Below, one piece after another: positions 10,933 to 21,941 of a stretch of DNA of 64,000 nucleotides. The stretch is from Sphaeroforma sirkka (lineage: Eukaryota; Opisthokonta; Ichthyosporea; Ichthyophonida): contig LUCW03001526.1 of the NCBI GenBank assembly GCA_001586965.3, positions 1 through 64,000 on the forward strand, in the 5' to 3' direction. A program made the position numbers and the translations under genes. Positions within the stretch are counted from its first letter, which is position 1; every line of letters starts with the position of its first letter. The notes beneath the pieces are model-generated. The model saw only the letters and a program-made list of their open reading frames with translations. It had not been told where the DNA came from and searched no databases.

Positions 10933-11181
10933 TGTGGTCAGAATACAAGTACTTAGATTTATTTGATTATTTTAGGTTTATTACAAGTTTTACAGTTTAT
11001 CAGAATAATCTGATAAACTGGGTTTTAACGTTTTTTACTGGTTTTACAGCACATGACTAATGACTTATTCAAGAGTCAGTCATTTTAGGATTACTGTTTA
11101 TAATTACTAATAAATGAACAACGTCCACCTCCCTGAGGAGGAGAACGTTGAGATATAGTTACTCGACGTGTACTTAATACA
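10933..11181 (+). repeat. 3' LTR of gypsy B family (249 bp)
   Basis: Starts TGTGGTCAGAATACAAG directly after a G-rich polypurine tract and ends GTACTTAATACA. A reverse-oriented copy lies at 19286-19536. Contains the near palindrome TTTATCAGAATAATCTGATAAA and a CTCCCTGAGGAG hairpin. Confidence 0.75.
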
Positions 11182-11647
11182 TTTTTTAACTATACTTTGG
11201 AAAGTTGTTAGTTTATTAATAATTGTGAAATAAGCCATCTTTATTTATGCTGCCTTATAGCATTAAATTGAAATTTATTAATTTTTCTATAGGAAACTAC
11301 GAACAAAGAGAATGAACTTTGAATGTAACAGGAAAAGCAAGATGGAGCAGTAAGTTGATGAGATCGCTAGAGTCTACCGACGGAGGAGGTTGGTAGTGGT
11401 AGTTCGACTAGCGGTGACGCTAGTGCCACGATGCCGTCCTTACTGTCAAATGGTGACAGCGGCCCGGAAGAAACACAGAGACCGAGCGAACAGCAGATAT
11501 AACGGCACCAGGCAAGAGGATCTGAAGGAATCGATCGATGCTTTAGGCTAAGTAGATTTAGTATGGCTAGGCAGTTAGAAAGGGTCAGGCTTTCTCAGCA
11601 AGTAGCTATTATTCCTAGAAAGCAACAAACATTGTCAAAGTAAACCA
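11182..11647. other. Unassigned interval between LTRs
   Basis: No gene or known domain seen. Starts with a T-rich stretch following the gypsy B LTR and may be leader or gag remnant of a gypsy element, but I cannot support that from the translation. Confidence 0.4.
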
Positions 11648-12055
11648 AGATCACAGTAAACCAAGATTGATTACCAAGCATAAAATTACGGTTAAACACC
11701 GGAGGCTCAACAATGTTAATACCAGCATCAACCAAGGAGAGAATCTAAACTCAGAGAGGGACACAGAAATATTACAGATGGAAATTAATCTCGGAGCCGA
11801 AGTGCTGGGAGTACAATCTAATCATATAAGGCCAATGATTACAATGGAAGCCACGATCAGTTGAAGACGTGGCGAAACTGCCTTGGATTGGATCATAGAT
11901 TAAGTGAGAACGTTTTTTTCACATTAAGAGGTGTTTTTTCAATGGCTCAAGGATTACGAGTCCAATGCACATAAAAGCAGGGACTCGAATCAAATAAATC
12001 ACAACTATTCGCTTAAAACTCAAAACATCTTACGATACTTTAATATCTAAGAACA
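11648..12055 (+). repeat. Solo LTR of copia F family
   Basis: Reverse complement of the 469-bp LTRs of copia F; runs from GATCACAGTAAACC to TCTAAGAACA and is shorter than full length. Immediately adjoins truncated gypsy D. Confidence 0.85.
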
Positions 12056-12215
12056 ATACAAGGATGGCGGGGCGTTTAAGTTTGACTGGAGCGAATACAA
12101 CGCATGGATGAACCCATCGTGGCGTCTTATACATAAGGTGTTGCGCAAGGTGTCGAAGGACAAGGTGTCGGCAACAATAATATTACCGTTGAACACAACG
12201 TGCGCCGTGGTTCCC
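12056..12215 (+). pseudogene. Gypsy D methyltransferase-like domain
   Basis: GGAFKFDWSEYNAWMNPSW followed by RLIHKVLRKVSKDKVSATI. Homologous to the NPPW domains of elements A and C; the motif reads NPSW here. Confidence 0.55.
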
Positions 12216-12637
12216 GTTGCTTCTGCCAATGATGCAAGCAGACCCGTTACTTATCCCACGTACGGCTCACATATTCTTGACGCACGGCTCACAGGCTTGT
12301 GGTAAATACCCGTGGTAGCATACTATCGTGGTACGTATTGGCCCTCTTTCTGGGTACAAAGTCAATACATCGTTTTTTGTGTGACTTAGGCTTGGAGGTA
12401 CCTGTATGTGAAGACGCTAGTACATGTTATCAGGAAGATTGGGCACAATCGGTGATGACAAAACGAACGCGACAGATCGTGGCACAAATTCCTGAGATAT
12501 GTGCGGGTGCTACAATGATGAATCATCCAGGGTACGAGAAAGCGAACCGTCGTGTACAACTAACATGGGCGATTTCATGAACAAGGACATCCGGCCCCAG
12601 CAGTTACAGTACAACAGATGTGAGATGATGGCATAAC

Positions 12638-13160
12638 TTGGACCAGATGCTTCCAATCACAGAAGATGGTCTGCAAGTTATGTCGCACATGCTTGGGCAA
12701 CGATACGATGAAGAAGGGGTTTCATTCTTTAATGAATATCACCGCCCGGTAACCCTGGGATCATATACAAATGGATATCATTCCTATGGCGGTCACATAC
12801 ATCAAAGGAAATCATGTGCTTGATGTGGCGTCGTGCTTCTCTATTCTTCGGGCGATACCTGCGAAGGATGCAAAGACAGTGGCGGCAGAGTTAGTGTCCG
12901 TATTTGGTGAGTATGGACTTCTTCGTAAGATTCAGAGTGACGAGGGCACCGAATTTGTAAACAATATTGTCAAATCCATCACACGAGCGTTGGGCATTAT
13001 ACACAAGGCGCCCTAACTATACCGCCCGCAGACATTGGGCGCGGCAGAGCGCCGACAGAAGGAAATCCACAAATGTGTGCGTGCATTGTGTGTTGGTTGT
13101 CCGGAGTTGTGGGATGGACGTCTACCGTTAATTATGTTATACCTATTTTGGTCGACGACA
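12638..13160 (+). pseudogene. Gypsy D integrase core
   Basis: DDE core signatures: VTYIKGNHVLDVASCFSILR, then RKIQSDEGTEFVNNIV (second Asp), then a QTLGAAERRQKEIHK-type stretch with the Glu. Confidence 0.75.
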
Positions 13161-13292
13161 TGCCCCGCTTGCAAACATGACTGATGACTTACCTGGTCAT
13201 ATTTATACTACGAATGATGCATGGTTAAAGAGGCTGGATGATTTGGAGAAAACTATTTTACCAAAACTTCATCAGAAAACAATTAAGTAAAT

Positions 13293-13715
13293 TTGATCAT
13301 GATTGAATCTAAAATGGGGGACGTCGTCATGATACCCGTGCAGGGAGCGACGACCAAAGCCAAGAAACCACTGCTTGGTCCGTACGTGATTCATAGTCGG
13401 AAAAATCAGAGTTACCATCTACGAGCAAAGGATGGCAGCAAGCCGCCTGAGCTCAGAGACCGACCCGTGAATGTGAAGATTGTTCTGCTTGTTCATCAGG
13501 CTACGGGACCACCACTGGATGAATCTATATGGAGAGATGGAGGTTCGACATCTCGACACATCATAGCGCACCGTCAGATTGAGGTGACCTAACAATCGGA
13601 ATATTCGGTATGTTGGTTGGAAGGATCTCCTACATGGGTGACAGTACCCGCATATCGCAAACGGATTCAAACGCGTGACAGCCGACGACAACGACGCCTG
13701 GTACAAGGTTAGAGC
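13293..13715 (+). pseudogene. Gypsy D integrase C-terminus and chromodomain remnant
   Basis: GPY-type KKPLLGPYVIHSRKN, then the family-typical VHQATGPPLDESIWRDGG and a chromodomain-like end (SPTWV, basic RDSRRQRRLVQG tail). Confidence 0.7.
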
Positions 13716-13984
13716 AGCCTGGGTTGTTGGTATGTCTGGTCGAGGTTGCGTCCTTGCTGCATGCATGGGTGATGAAAACATACTCAAATAATTGATAGTA
13801 GATGTTAGAGGAGTAATCTTCTTAGAATAAAAGCTGCTATATATAGAGTAGACACTTGTATTCGAGTATATATTATACACGAGCTGCACAGATTACTAGT
13901 AGAAGACACATTTCTTACATAGATTACGATAGACAGACATGATATATATTCGACAACAATCGAACATGGAAATGATATAAGTTA

Positions 13985-14470
13985 TGAGAGACTACAGGTC
14001 TCAGGCCAGATTTTACAGCAAGAAACCATCTTTGATTTATGGAAGTCATCAGAGTCAGCTCACTCCCGAGAGCTAATCAAGCTGCTCAAATTACTCTCAA
14101 AAGTTGAGTTATCACTTAACCGACTTCCGACAGCAGATTAAGTTTCTCAACCGATTCCCGAGAGTGGATTAAGCCTGTCAACCGCAACAATCTAATAATA
14201 GCTGCGGTTCTATGTGAGTCACAACCTATGTGGAAAGGCTTTATGTGATCAGCGTGAGATTTAGTTGCAGAGAAGTTGAAATAGAAAAGCATCGAAGTGT
14301 TAAAGTGTTCCGCATAAGGATTCTCATACTGACCATATGAGTTTTTACCCTGGCCAGCCCAAGCGGCTGAACACTAGCACAAACACCTTAGGTATAAAAC
14401 CAAAGGTGAGGTCAGAAATAAATACATACATTTGCACTATATTTATAGTCTACTATATTGTACTCTAACA
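13985..14470 (+). repeat. 5' LTR of copia E1
   Basis: TGAGAGACTACAGG ... TGTACTCTAACA, 486 bp. Contains a TATAAAACC box-like site near 14391. Followed by a leader with GATCAGGTCACTCTG shared with E2. Confidence 0.9.
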
Positions 14471-14504
14471 ACCGATCAGGTCACTCTGATCTCGCGCTAT
14501 CAAT

Positions 14505-15458
14505 ATGCCTATTGTAAACTCTAAGGATATTAAGACCACCATTATTCTCGAATCGAAGGTCGACTGGCTTCCTTGGAAAACCCAGACAATTATATCCGTG
14601 AATTGTGAAGGAATCCCAACAAAATTGACCGATCCGACCCCGTCTAGAGGCAACCGATGGACACCCAAGGAAATCGCTGAGGCATATTGGATTATCAACC
14701 GCACCTTATCTCCACTGCTGCAAACGGAGATCGGCTAATTCATTGATAAGCCGTGGGAAGCTTTTGCCGCACTGAAACGCAAGTTTGAAGCCCTGACTGG
14801 AGATGATATCCAGACATTAGAAGGAAAACTAAACCGCATCACGCAAGAACGGAACGAATCTTACGCCAGCCTTATCAGTCGTCTCAACACGGCATATGGG
14901 AAATTCAAAAACGCCGGAGGTACGAAGTCTAACAACAGCCTATGCGCTATTCTACGGCAGGCTGTGAACGAAGAGAATCAGACTGTTAATATTACCTTAA
15001 AGACACCCGCTATGATGGCCATGTCGTATGATGAGCTCACCAAGTATCTCATCGTATTGGACCCAGATGAAAGTGACCCATCAACCATTGTGCACGGTGC
15101 GCATGCAGCTATATCGACAGAAAATTGTGCATTCTGCAATAATCGTGGGCATTCTATTGGGCAATGCCGTAAGCTACAAGCGCTAATCAAATCATGCGTT
15201 GCAGGTAACCCATATAATCAGGGTCGTGACCACGACGGCCGTAAACGTTACGATCGACGGATTGACAATTCTGGTCCTAGTCATGACATGAGAGGCTACA
15301 ACTTTAAGTCCAAGTACAATAACAAGCATCGCCGACCTGATTCGAATCGCGACTACCGTACTCGTGTGGAACAGTACAACAGAAACAACAGCTACCAATA
15401 CCGCTACGATAATCACGATGATCAGGACCGACAGGACTACCGAGTAGATAGGTGTTAG
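14505..15458 (+). pseudogene. Copia E1 gag
   Basis: Two stretches, 14505-14738 and 14964-15458, match the E2 gag at 40104-41159 almost word for word (MPIVNSKDIKTTIILESKVD; MAMSYDELTKYLIVLDPDES). A zinc knuckle CAFCNNRGHSIGQC fits CX2CX4HX4C. C-terminus is basic and Tyr/Asn-rich. Confidence 0.85.
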
Positions 15459-15907
15459 CGTGCGGTGTGGGGACTAATAGTAAAGTGCTTGTGTATCTAA
15501 AGTATGGTGCATTCGAATGAATTTATTTATGATCTCACCCTCAGTTATATACTGATGGTGTTTGTACTGGTGTTCAACCACTTGGGTTGGCCTGGGTAAA
15601 AACTCATATGATCAGTATGAGAAACCTTATGCAGAACACTTTAGCACTCGGATATATTTTCTAGAAATAAATATATCATATTCTCTGTTACCACACTCAG
15701 TCTCGGACCTCGGCTCTCGGCTAGCCGGTGGCCCGTATAATATGAATAGAATAATCTGAGAAGAAGTCTCAAATTACTCTTACGTTCTCTCGGGCTGACC
15801 CACCTATACTTATATTAATTTGAGAACAAGTCCCAAATTACTCTCGGGCTGACGACGTAAAACGTTATTAACGTATATATAAATACACCTACTACTGTAG
15901 TTTCTCA
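15453..15907 (-). repeat. Divergent E-family solo LTR inserted in E1
   Basis: On the plus strand it reads TGTTAGCGTGCGG ... CTGTAGTTTCTCA, 455 bp, opposite in orientation to E1. It shares blocks with E LTRs (GGGTAAAAACTCATATG; AGTATGAGAAACCTTATGC). Flanks ATAGG and ATAAG differ at one base and may be the target duplication. Confidence 0.75.
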
Positions 15908-16415
15908 ATAAGTACAATAGACGTGACCACGACGAGGGTAGATATTCACGAGATACCCAACAAGCACAAGACATTGACAGAACATACAGATCCTAGAGCA
16001 ATCGACGCCAATCTCAGGAAGGCAGACAAGACAAAGCTATGTCAGCACAAGTATCGGATGACCAGCTACCTGCAAACAGACAGATTGCATTCTCCACAAT
16101 TAACCCTACAGCCGACAACAAGGAGGTGAATGATCAGTCAGATAGAGATTCCAGAGGTGGATACTGACTAGCTTGCGATAGTTGCGCCACTATACACGTA
16201 CTTCACTTTAAGTATCACAAACATCACCTCGTCAGCAACATGCGCATTAATGACTGATATGCGCTCGAAGTAGCTGATGGTACAATCATTTATCCGAAGT
16301 ATGTGGCTCAGCTAGGAAACTTGGGGGCCACACTCATTGATACGACATTTAAAACTGCACTACTAAGTATCAGCCTACTCTCAGCGCGACACTACCATTT
16401 GAATTCACCAACAAC

Positions 16416-17275
16416 ATGATGTACATATTACTACCAAGTTTCAAAGCCATAACGGTACATGAAAAGCATAGAATATACTGTGTACACATCGACGACATAG
16501 CTATGATTACAGTGGAACCATCGCTGGAGAGAGCCAACCAGATTTCATGGCACAACAGGCTCGCGCACCCCAGCTACGTCTCAAAATATTTACCATACAT
16601 AAGGCAACCAGAGGAACGATGCAAAGCATGCACTATTGCTAAGAAGAAGAACAAGAACACAAACAAGGAACGACATCAGGAACCTACTACAGAGCCTCTC
16701 AAGTTAGTCTTCGTGGACATAATAGGACCGTTCGTAACGTCAATAGAATTCAACACCCACTCTGTATCAATCATAGACGATTTTTATAGTATGGCCAAAG
16801 AGTATCCGATCCTCGATCTGAAAGCGACAACAATTTTGGATGCTATGTTACACACCTTCGATGAATGGTACATCTTAAGTCATCGCCGAGTTCAGTGTAT
16901 ACAAATGATTCGAGGCTCACAGTTTATAGCAAACGTAACCAGGCGCATGCTTGCGTATTTGGGATACTGCTCGAGGTACGCACCTACGGCCACGCCACAG
17001 TACCATGGCAAGGTAGAGAGACTCCATGGTACACTGGTCCCTAGAATGCTTGTACAACTGAAGTATGCACGTCTACCGACTACTATGTGGGCTGAATCAC
17101 TGATTCAAATCACTAACATATACAATGCTATACCCACCAACGAGAAGGGCTCATCCCCATACGAGAAGTTTACAGGATACGCATTTCCGATAGATATGTT
17201 CAGAACATTCAGGTGTCACATCGCATACAAGAACCCCAGCGGTCTTCAATTTTCGCATTTGATTGTAAAATTGAG
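16416..17275 (+). pseudogene. Copia E1 integrase region
   Basis: GAG-pre-integrase module (HNRLAHPSYVSKYL ... CKACTIAKKK) followed by a core with VFVDIIGPF, an IRGSQFIANVTRR stretch and YHGKVERLHGTL, the copia Glu region. C-terminal segment PTNEKGSSPYEKFTGY is typical of copia integrases. Confidence 0.85.
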
Positions 17276-17281
17276 GGGGAG

Positions 17282-17791
17282 TGAGAGACAACAGATCTTA
17301 GGCCAGATTTTACAGCAAGAAACCAACTTTGATTTATGGAAGTCATCAGAATCAGCTCACTCCCAGGAGCAAAGTCATCAGAGTTAGCTCACTCCCGAGA
17401 GCTAATCAAGTTGTTCAACTTACTCTCAAGAGTTGAGTTATCACTTAACCGACTTCCGACAGCAGACTAAGTTTCTCAACCGATTCCCGAGAGTGGATAA
17501 AGCCTATCTACCGCAACATTTTAATGATAGCTGCGGTTCTATGTGAGTCACAACCTATGCGGAAAGGCATCATGTGATCAACATGAGATTTAGTTGCAGA
17601 GAAGTTGAAATAGAAAAGCATCGAAGTACTAAAGTGTTCCGCATAAGGATTGACCATATGAGTTTTTACCCTGGCCAGCCCAAGCGGCTGAACACTAGCA
17701 CAAACACCTTAGGTATAAAACCAAAGGTGAGGTCAGAAATAAATACATACATTTGCACCTTATTCATTTTCAACTACATTGTACTTCAACA
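17282..17791 (+). repeat. 3' LTR of copia E1
   Basis: TGAGAGACAACAG ... TGTACTTCAACA, 510 bp. Contains a small internal duplication (GTCATCAGA..AGCTCACTCCC twice), which accounts for the extra length relative to the 5' LTR. Confidence 0.9.
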
Positions 17792-17792
17792 A

Positions 17793-18442
17793 GTAATTTG
17801 ATGCATCATACACTATAAGAAGACATCACGCACAAATAAACAAACAAGGGCATACACTAGTGTCATATTAATATACGTACAACATCGATATAACAGACAT
17901 AGACACAAACAAACACACGACGCCAAACGTCGCTAAACACGAGCGGTGGTGGTGAGTGGCAAGTATATCTATATACTTAGAGTACAGGCGAGCACCATGT
18001 TGACTCTAGCTCAGTGGCGAGAAACCCTGAGGACACGCCGCATTGAACTTTGCACGAACACTTGAGAGTCGGTAGGAGCCCGCAGCCTCAAGCGTGTTGC
18101 ATAGTCGCCGTGAGTGGTGTTGATTTGGATAGCAGTATTACATACCAAACGATACTTTGCAGTCGGTGAGCAACCGCAGCCTCACTAGCGGTTTGCACGG
18201 CACCATCACAGTCGACAGAATAGACCGTATGGTTATTTAGATGCTGAGAATACAGGCGAGCACCCTGTTGACTCTTACTTCGAGGTGAGCAACCCTGAGG
18301 ACACGCCGCATTGAACTTTGCGCGAACACTTGAGAGTCGGTAGGAGCCCGCAGCCTCAAGCGTGTTGCATAGTCGCCGTGAGTGATGTTGATTTGGATGG
18401 CATTATTACGTACCAAACGATACCACTATTAGCACTATTCAT
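17793..18442 (-). repeat. Gypsy C 3' LTR, distal block
   Basis: Matches 31068-31580 over its length (GCCAAACGTCGCTAAAC; CAGGCGAGCACC; CATTGAACTTTGC). Contains two tandem units of about 265 bp (starts about 17977 and 18243), each with AGAATACAGGCGAGCACC-type starts and CCCGCAGCCTCAAGCGTG. Confidence 0.75.
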
Positions 18443-18911
18443 TGTTCTCAGATATTAAAGTATCTTAAAGTGTTTTAAGTTTTAAGTGAATAGTTGTCAT
18501 TTATTTGATTCGAGTCCCTGCTTTTATATGCATTGGACTCGTAATCCTTGAGCCATTAAAAAACACCTCTTAAGGTGAAAAAGGTTCTCACTTAATCTAT
18601 GATTCAATCCAAAGGCAGTGTCGCCACGTCTTCAACTGACCGTGGCTTCCACTGTAATCTTTGGCCTTATACGTTTAGATTGTACTCCTCCGATATTTTG
18701 AGATGCCCTTATGCCCATCAGATATTTTCTATAATGATGTTTCCGTACTCCCGGCACTTCGGCTCCGAGATTAATTTCCATCTGTAATATTTATGTGTCC
18801 CTCTCTGAGTTTAGATTCTCTCCTTGGTTGATGCTGGTACTAACATTGTTGCGCCTCCGGTGTTTGACCGTAATTTTATGCTTGGTAAACAATCTTGGTT
18901 TACTGTGATCA
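18443..18911 (-). repeat. 3' LTR of copia F
   Basis: Plus-strand reading TGTTCTCAGATATT ... TTTACTGTGATCA, same length as the 5' LTR. Confidence 0.92.
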
Positions 18912-19120
18912 ATACTCCCCCTGAAGCTATAGATGTAGTTTGACGGGATCCAAGCTTCCTAGTAAAAAATTGATCGCGAGGTCTGCTTCAAAGATGTTGC
19001 CAAAAATTGGACTTAGAAAAAATTCCGATTCTTGCTTGTGACATCCTGTAGGAGGGAAGATTTCCTGTAAGAGGGAAATCTAGACTGAAAAATATTAATA
19101 TTGTGGAGTATATACCAAAT

Positions 19121-19200
19121 CAACAGGTGTGTTGGCTTGGTGGTAAAATACTTCGCTAAAAGATGTATAGGTCGCTGGATCGTTTCCCAGTGGCTTCAAA
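19121..19200 (+). repeat. Possible tRNA-derived SINE head
   Basis: TTGGCTTGGTGGTAAAA resembles pol III box A (TRGCNNAGYNGG) and GGATCGTTTCC, about 40 bp downstream, resembles box B (GGTTCGANNCC) with two mismatches. Spacing is tRNA-like. Could be chance in AT-rich DNA. Confidence 0.3.
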
Positions 19201-19285
19201 AATTTTGCATTTGGTGTTAATCTGGTTGGCCCATGGCCCAGTTGAAAATTGTCTTGTGCGTTACGTTCGAATGTTGGGATCAAAA

Positions 19286-19536
19286 TGTTGTAGTAAGTAC
19301 ACGTCGAGTAACTATATCTCAACGTTCTCCCTCCTCAGGGAGGTGGACGCTGTTCATGTATTAGCAATTATAAACAGTAATCCTAAAATGACTGACTCTT
19401 AAATGAGTCATTAGTCATGTGCTGTAAAACCAGCAAAACCCTAAAACCCAGTTTATCAGATTATTCTGATAAACTGTAAAACTTGTAATAAACCTAAAAT
19501 AATCAAATAAATCTAAGTACTTGTATTCTGAACACA
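19286..19536 (-). repeat. Gypsy-B-type solo LTR inside copia F
   Basis: Reverse complement of 10933-11181, with the same TGTGTTCAGAATACAAG start and the GACTCTTAAATGAGTC and CTCCCTCCTCAGGGAGG palindromes. It predates the 760-bp duplication, whose second copy begins with its last 35 bp. Confidence 0.75.
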
Positions 19537-21027
19537 ATGTGTACGGTCAGAAGCCCCAAAATCGGGGAGAGGTTCAGCCCACTGCACGCAGGCCAGAAAG
19601 TCAGACAAAAACAAACAGGACAAAGATCAGCCCAGTAACTCGTAGTAATAACAGGTGTAGGGCACATTTTTTTTGTTTCAAAAAACAATATATAAAAGCA
19701 GGAACGTTAACGTTTGCACACTTTGGCCTGAAAAATCCTACATTTGAGCTCTTTGATTTTTCGTGTTGCTCGTTGCTCTTTAGCTTCTAACTTTGAGAGT
19801 CCATTATCAAAATTATTTATTTCAAGAGAAATTTAAGCTTTCCAGCCCCGCTTTATCGGGTTCTCAGTCTCTATGCTCTGTGCGAGTATGCATTCTCTCC
19901 AGCTACAGGCTTAACCATGATTTTATTGTGTTTAACGAACAATTTCCCCACGAGTGCTTTTGTCAAAGCATCAGCAGTCATCGCGTCTGTTGGCGTTTAT
20001 CGTAGGACCACCGAATTGTCTTGAATTTTATCCCGAATAAAATAGTGCCTTAGGTCGAGGTGTTTGGTCCTGCGGTTCACCTTATCATCTTCAGCAATTT
20101 TTATCGCTGATTGATTGTCTTGATTGATGACAATTGGTCCAATGTCGATACCAAGTTCCGACAATAAATTTCGCAGCCAGCAAATTTCTTTTTTGTGACA
20201 TCATTCAAAGTAATAATTTCTGCTTCGCAAGTGGACTGTGCTGTCAATTTCTGTTTTCTTGATCAAATAAATCTAAGTACTTGTATTCTGAACACAATGT
20301 GTACGGTCAGAAGCCCCAAAATCGGGGGGAGAGGTTCAGCCCACTGCACGCAGGCCAGAAAGTCAGACAAAAACAAACAGGACAAAGATCAGCCCAGTAA
20401 CTCGTAGTAATAACAGGTGTAGGGCACATTTTTTTTTTGTTTCAAAAAAACAATATATAAAAGCAGGAACGTTAACGTTTGCACACTTTGGCCTGAAAAA
20501 TCCTACATTTGAGCTCTTTGATTTTTCGTGTTGCTCGTTGCTCTTTAGCTTCTAACTTTGAGAGTCCATTATCAAAATTATTTATTTCAAGAGAAATTTA
20601 AGCTTTCCAGCCCCGCTTTATCGGGTTCTCAGTCTCTATGCTCTGTGCGAGTATGCATTCTCTCCAGCTACAGGCTTAACCATGATTTTATTGTGTTTAA
20701 CGAACAATTTCCCCACGAGTGCTTTTGTCAAAGCATCAGCAGTCATCGCGTCTGTTGGCGTGTATCGTAGGACCACCGAATTGTCTTGAATTTTATCCCG
20801 AATAAAATAGTGCCTTAGGTCGAGGTGTTTGGTCCTGCGGTTCACCTTATCATCTTCAGCAATTTTTATCGCTGATTGATTGTCTTGATTGATGACAATT
20901 GGTCCAATGTCGATACCAAGTTCCGACAATAAATTTCGCAGCCAGCAAATTTCTTTTGTGACATCATTCAAAGTAATAATTTCTGCTTCGCAAGTGGACT
21001 GTGCTGTCAATTTCTGTTTTCTTGATC
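19502..21027. repeat. 760-bp tandem duplication within copia F
   Basis: The segment 19502-20261 recurs at 20262-21027, nearly identical apart from a few short indels in homopolymers. It spans the LTR edge, 3' untranslated region and the end of the RNase H coding sequence. Junction shows GATCA microhomology. Confidence 0.93.
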
Positions 21028-21355
21028 CCCAAATCACAGGTGTATTGCACATAAAAATAACGTAGCCACTTGTTGATTTACGGTCTGTTGCGTCAGAGGC
21101 AAAGCTTGCGTCAGCGAAAGCTACCGGCTGTAGGGATATCTCAGGGTCAAACCTTAGCCCATATCCAGAGGTGCCTTTCAGATATCGAAGTACTCGCTTG
21201 GCAGCGTTCCAGTGACGTAGGAGTGGTTTATCAAGGTGCCTGGATAATTGCTTCACGGCGAATGTTATATCTGGTCGCGTACCATCAGCTAAGTATCGAA
21301 GGGCGCCGATGAGTTCTCTATAGGCATATTTCCGGCGGGCCTGCCAGAATGACAT
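20636..21355 (-). pseudogene. Copia F RNase H
   Basis: Copia connection and RNase H: YRELIGALRYLADGTRPDI, VAFADASFASDATDRKSTSG (catalytic Asp), QSTCEAEIITL (Glu) and KHLDLRHYFIRD near the C-terminus. Confidence 0.92.
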
Positions 21356-21359
21356 GGTG

Positions 21360-21941
21360 TCAAATCCGTATTGTGCAAGGGTACTGGTGACGGCTGGGCA
21401 TTTTCCAAATTATATTTTTGGAGTAATGTGCTGACCTACTCCCGAGGGCAGAAATCCCATTTTCATTTTTTTTAAACAATTCCGCTGTTGGCATTGACTT
21501 TGTTGACCATTTTTTGAATAAAATTGTCTCCCAAATATCAAGAGTTCGCTTGTCAGAGGGCGTCGCGATTTTATCGTCCACATATACAATGACCAGGTCC
21601 AAGGTGCCATCAGAGTTTTTTTTTCGAAAAAAAATAATGATGGGTCTGATCGCGTTGGTTGATATCTCTGTTAGACCTAGAACCTCACAGACCTCTACGA
21701 AGTATAAGTAGCCAGATTGCTTTAGGCCATATAGTGGTAAATTTACTCTGCACCATATGGCTTTGTTCCCTTGGCTGTACTCATGATATAGTTCCTGCTC
21801 CTCTTCGTTGAATATATCAAGGGCCAGGTGTAGTCCTTGCGACATCCTCATATATACATAACGGTCCATTTTTCCGTTTAGGTATGCGTTCGGCGAGTCG
21901 AATTGTCTGACATACCATTTCTTACTGGCTGTTAGTGCCAA
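21360..21941 (-). pseudogene. Copia F reverse transcriptase
   Basis: Copia RT: WYVRQFDSPNAYLNGKMDR, VNLPLYGLKQSGYLYF and VIVYVDDKIA with the YVDD catalytic box. Confidence 0.92.

Larger units (their letters stand above)
8422..11181 (+). mobile_element. Ty3/gypsy chromovirus B, 3' part
   Basis: Plus-strand remnant of the same family as element A, consisting of integrase zinc-binding and DDE domains, chromodomain, a long minisatellite tail, a purine-rich GTTTGGGGGGAT tract and a 249-bp 3' LTR. Protease, RT and RNase H are not present here. Broken. Confidence 0.85.
12056..13984 (+). mobile_element. Ty3/gypsy chromovirus D, 5'-truncated
   Basis: Plus-strand element remnant: methyltransferase-like domain, integrase, chromodomain and 3' tail. 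Distinct family from A/B and C by wording. Broken, with several breaks. Its tail (13640-13984) is repeated at 29825-30186. Confidence 0.82.
13985..17791 (+). mobile_element. Ty1/copia element E1 (broken)
   Basis: Plus-strand copia element with LTRs at 13985-14470 and 17282-17791, gag with a CCHC knuckle, and a GAG-pre-integrase plus integrase region. No RT or RNase H found in it. The 3' LTR follows an ATTGAGGGGGAG polypurine tract. Flanks AGTTA (left) and AGTAA (right) look like a 5-bp target duplication differing at one base. The uninterrupted form GATATAAGTAATG survives at about 30175-30187 in another gypsy D tail. A divergent LTR is inserted in it at 15453-15907. Roughly five breaks. Confidence 0.88.

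Noticed and set aside
19793-20770. Two identical 70-codon plus-strand ORFs
   Set aside because: They are antisense shadows of copia F RNase H coding sequence, seen twice because of the 760-bp duplication.
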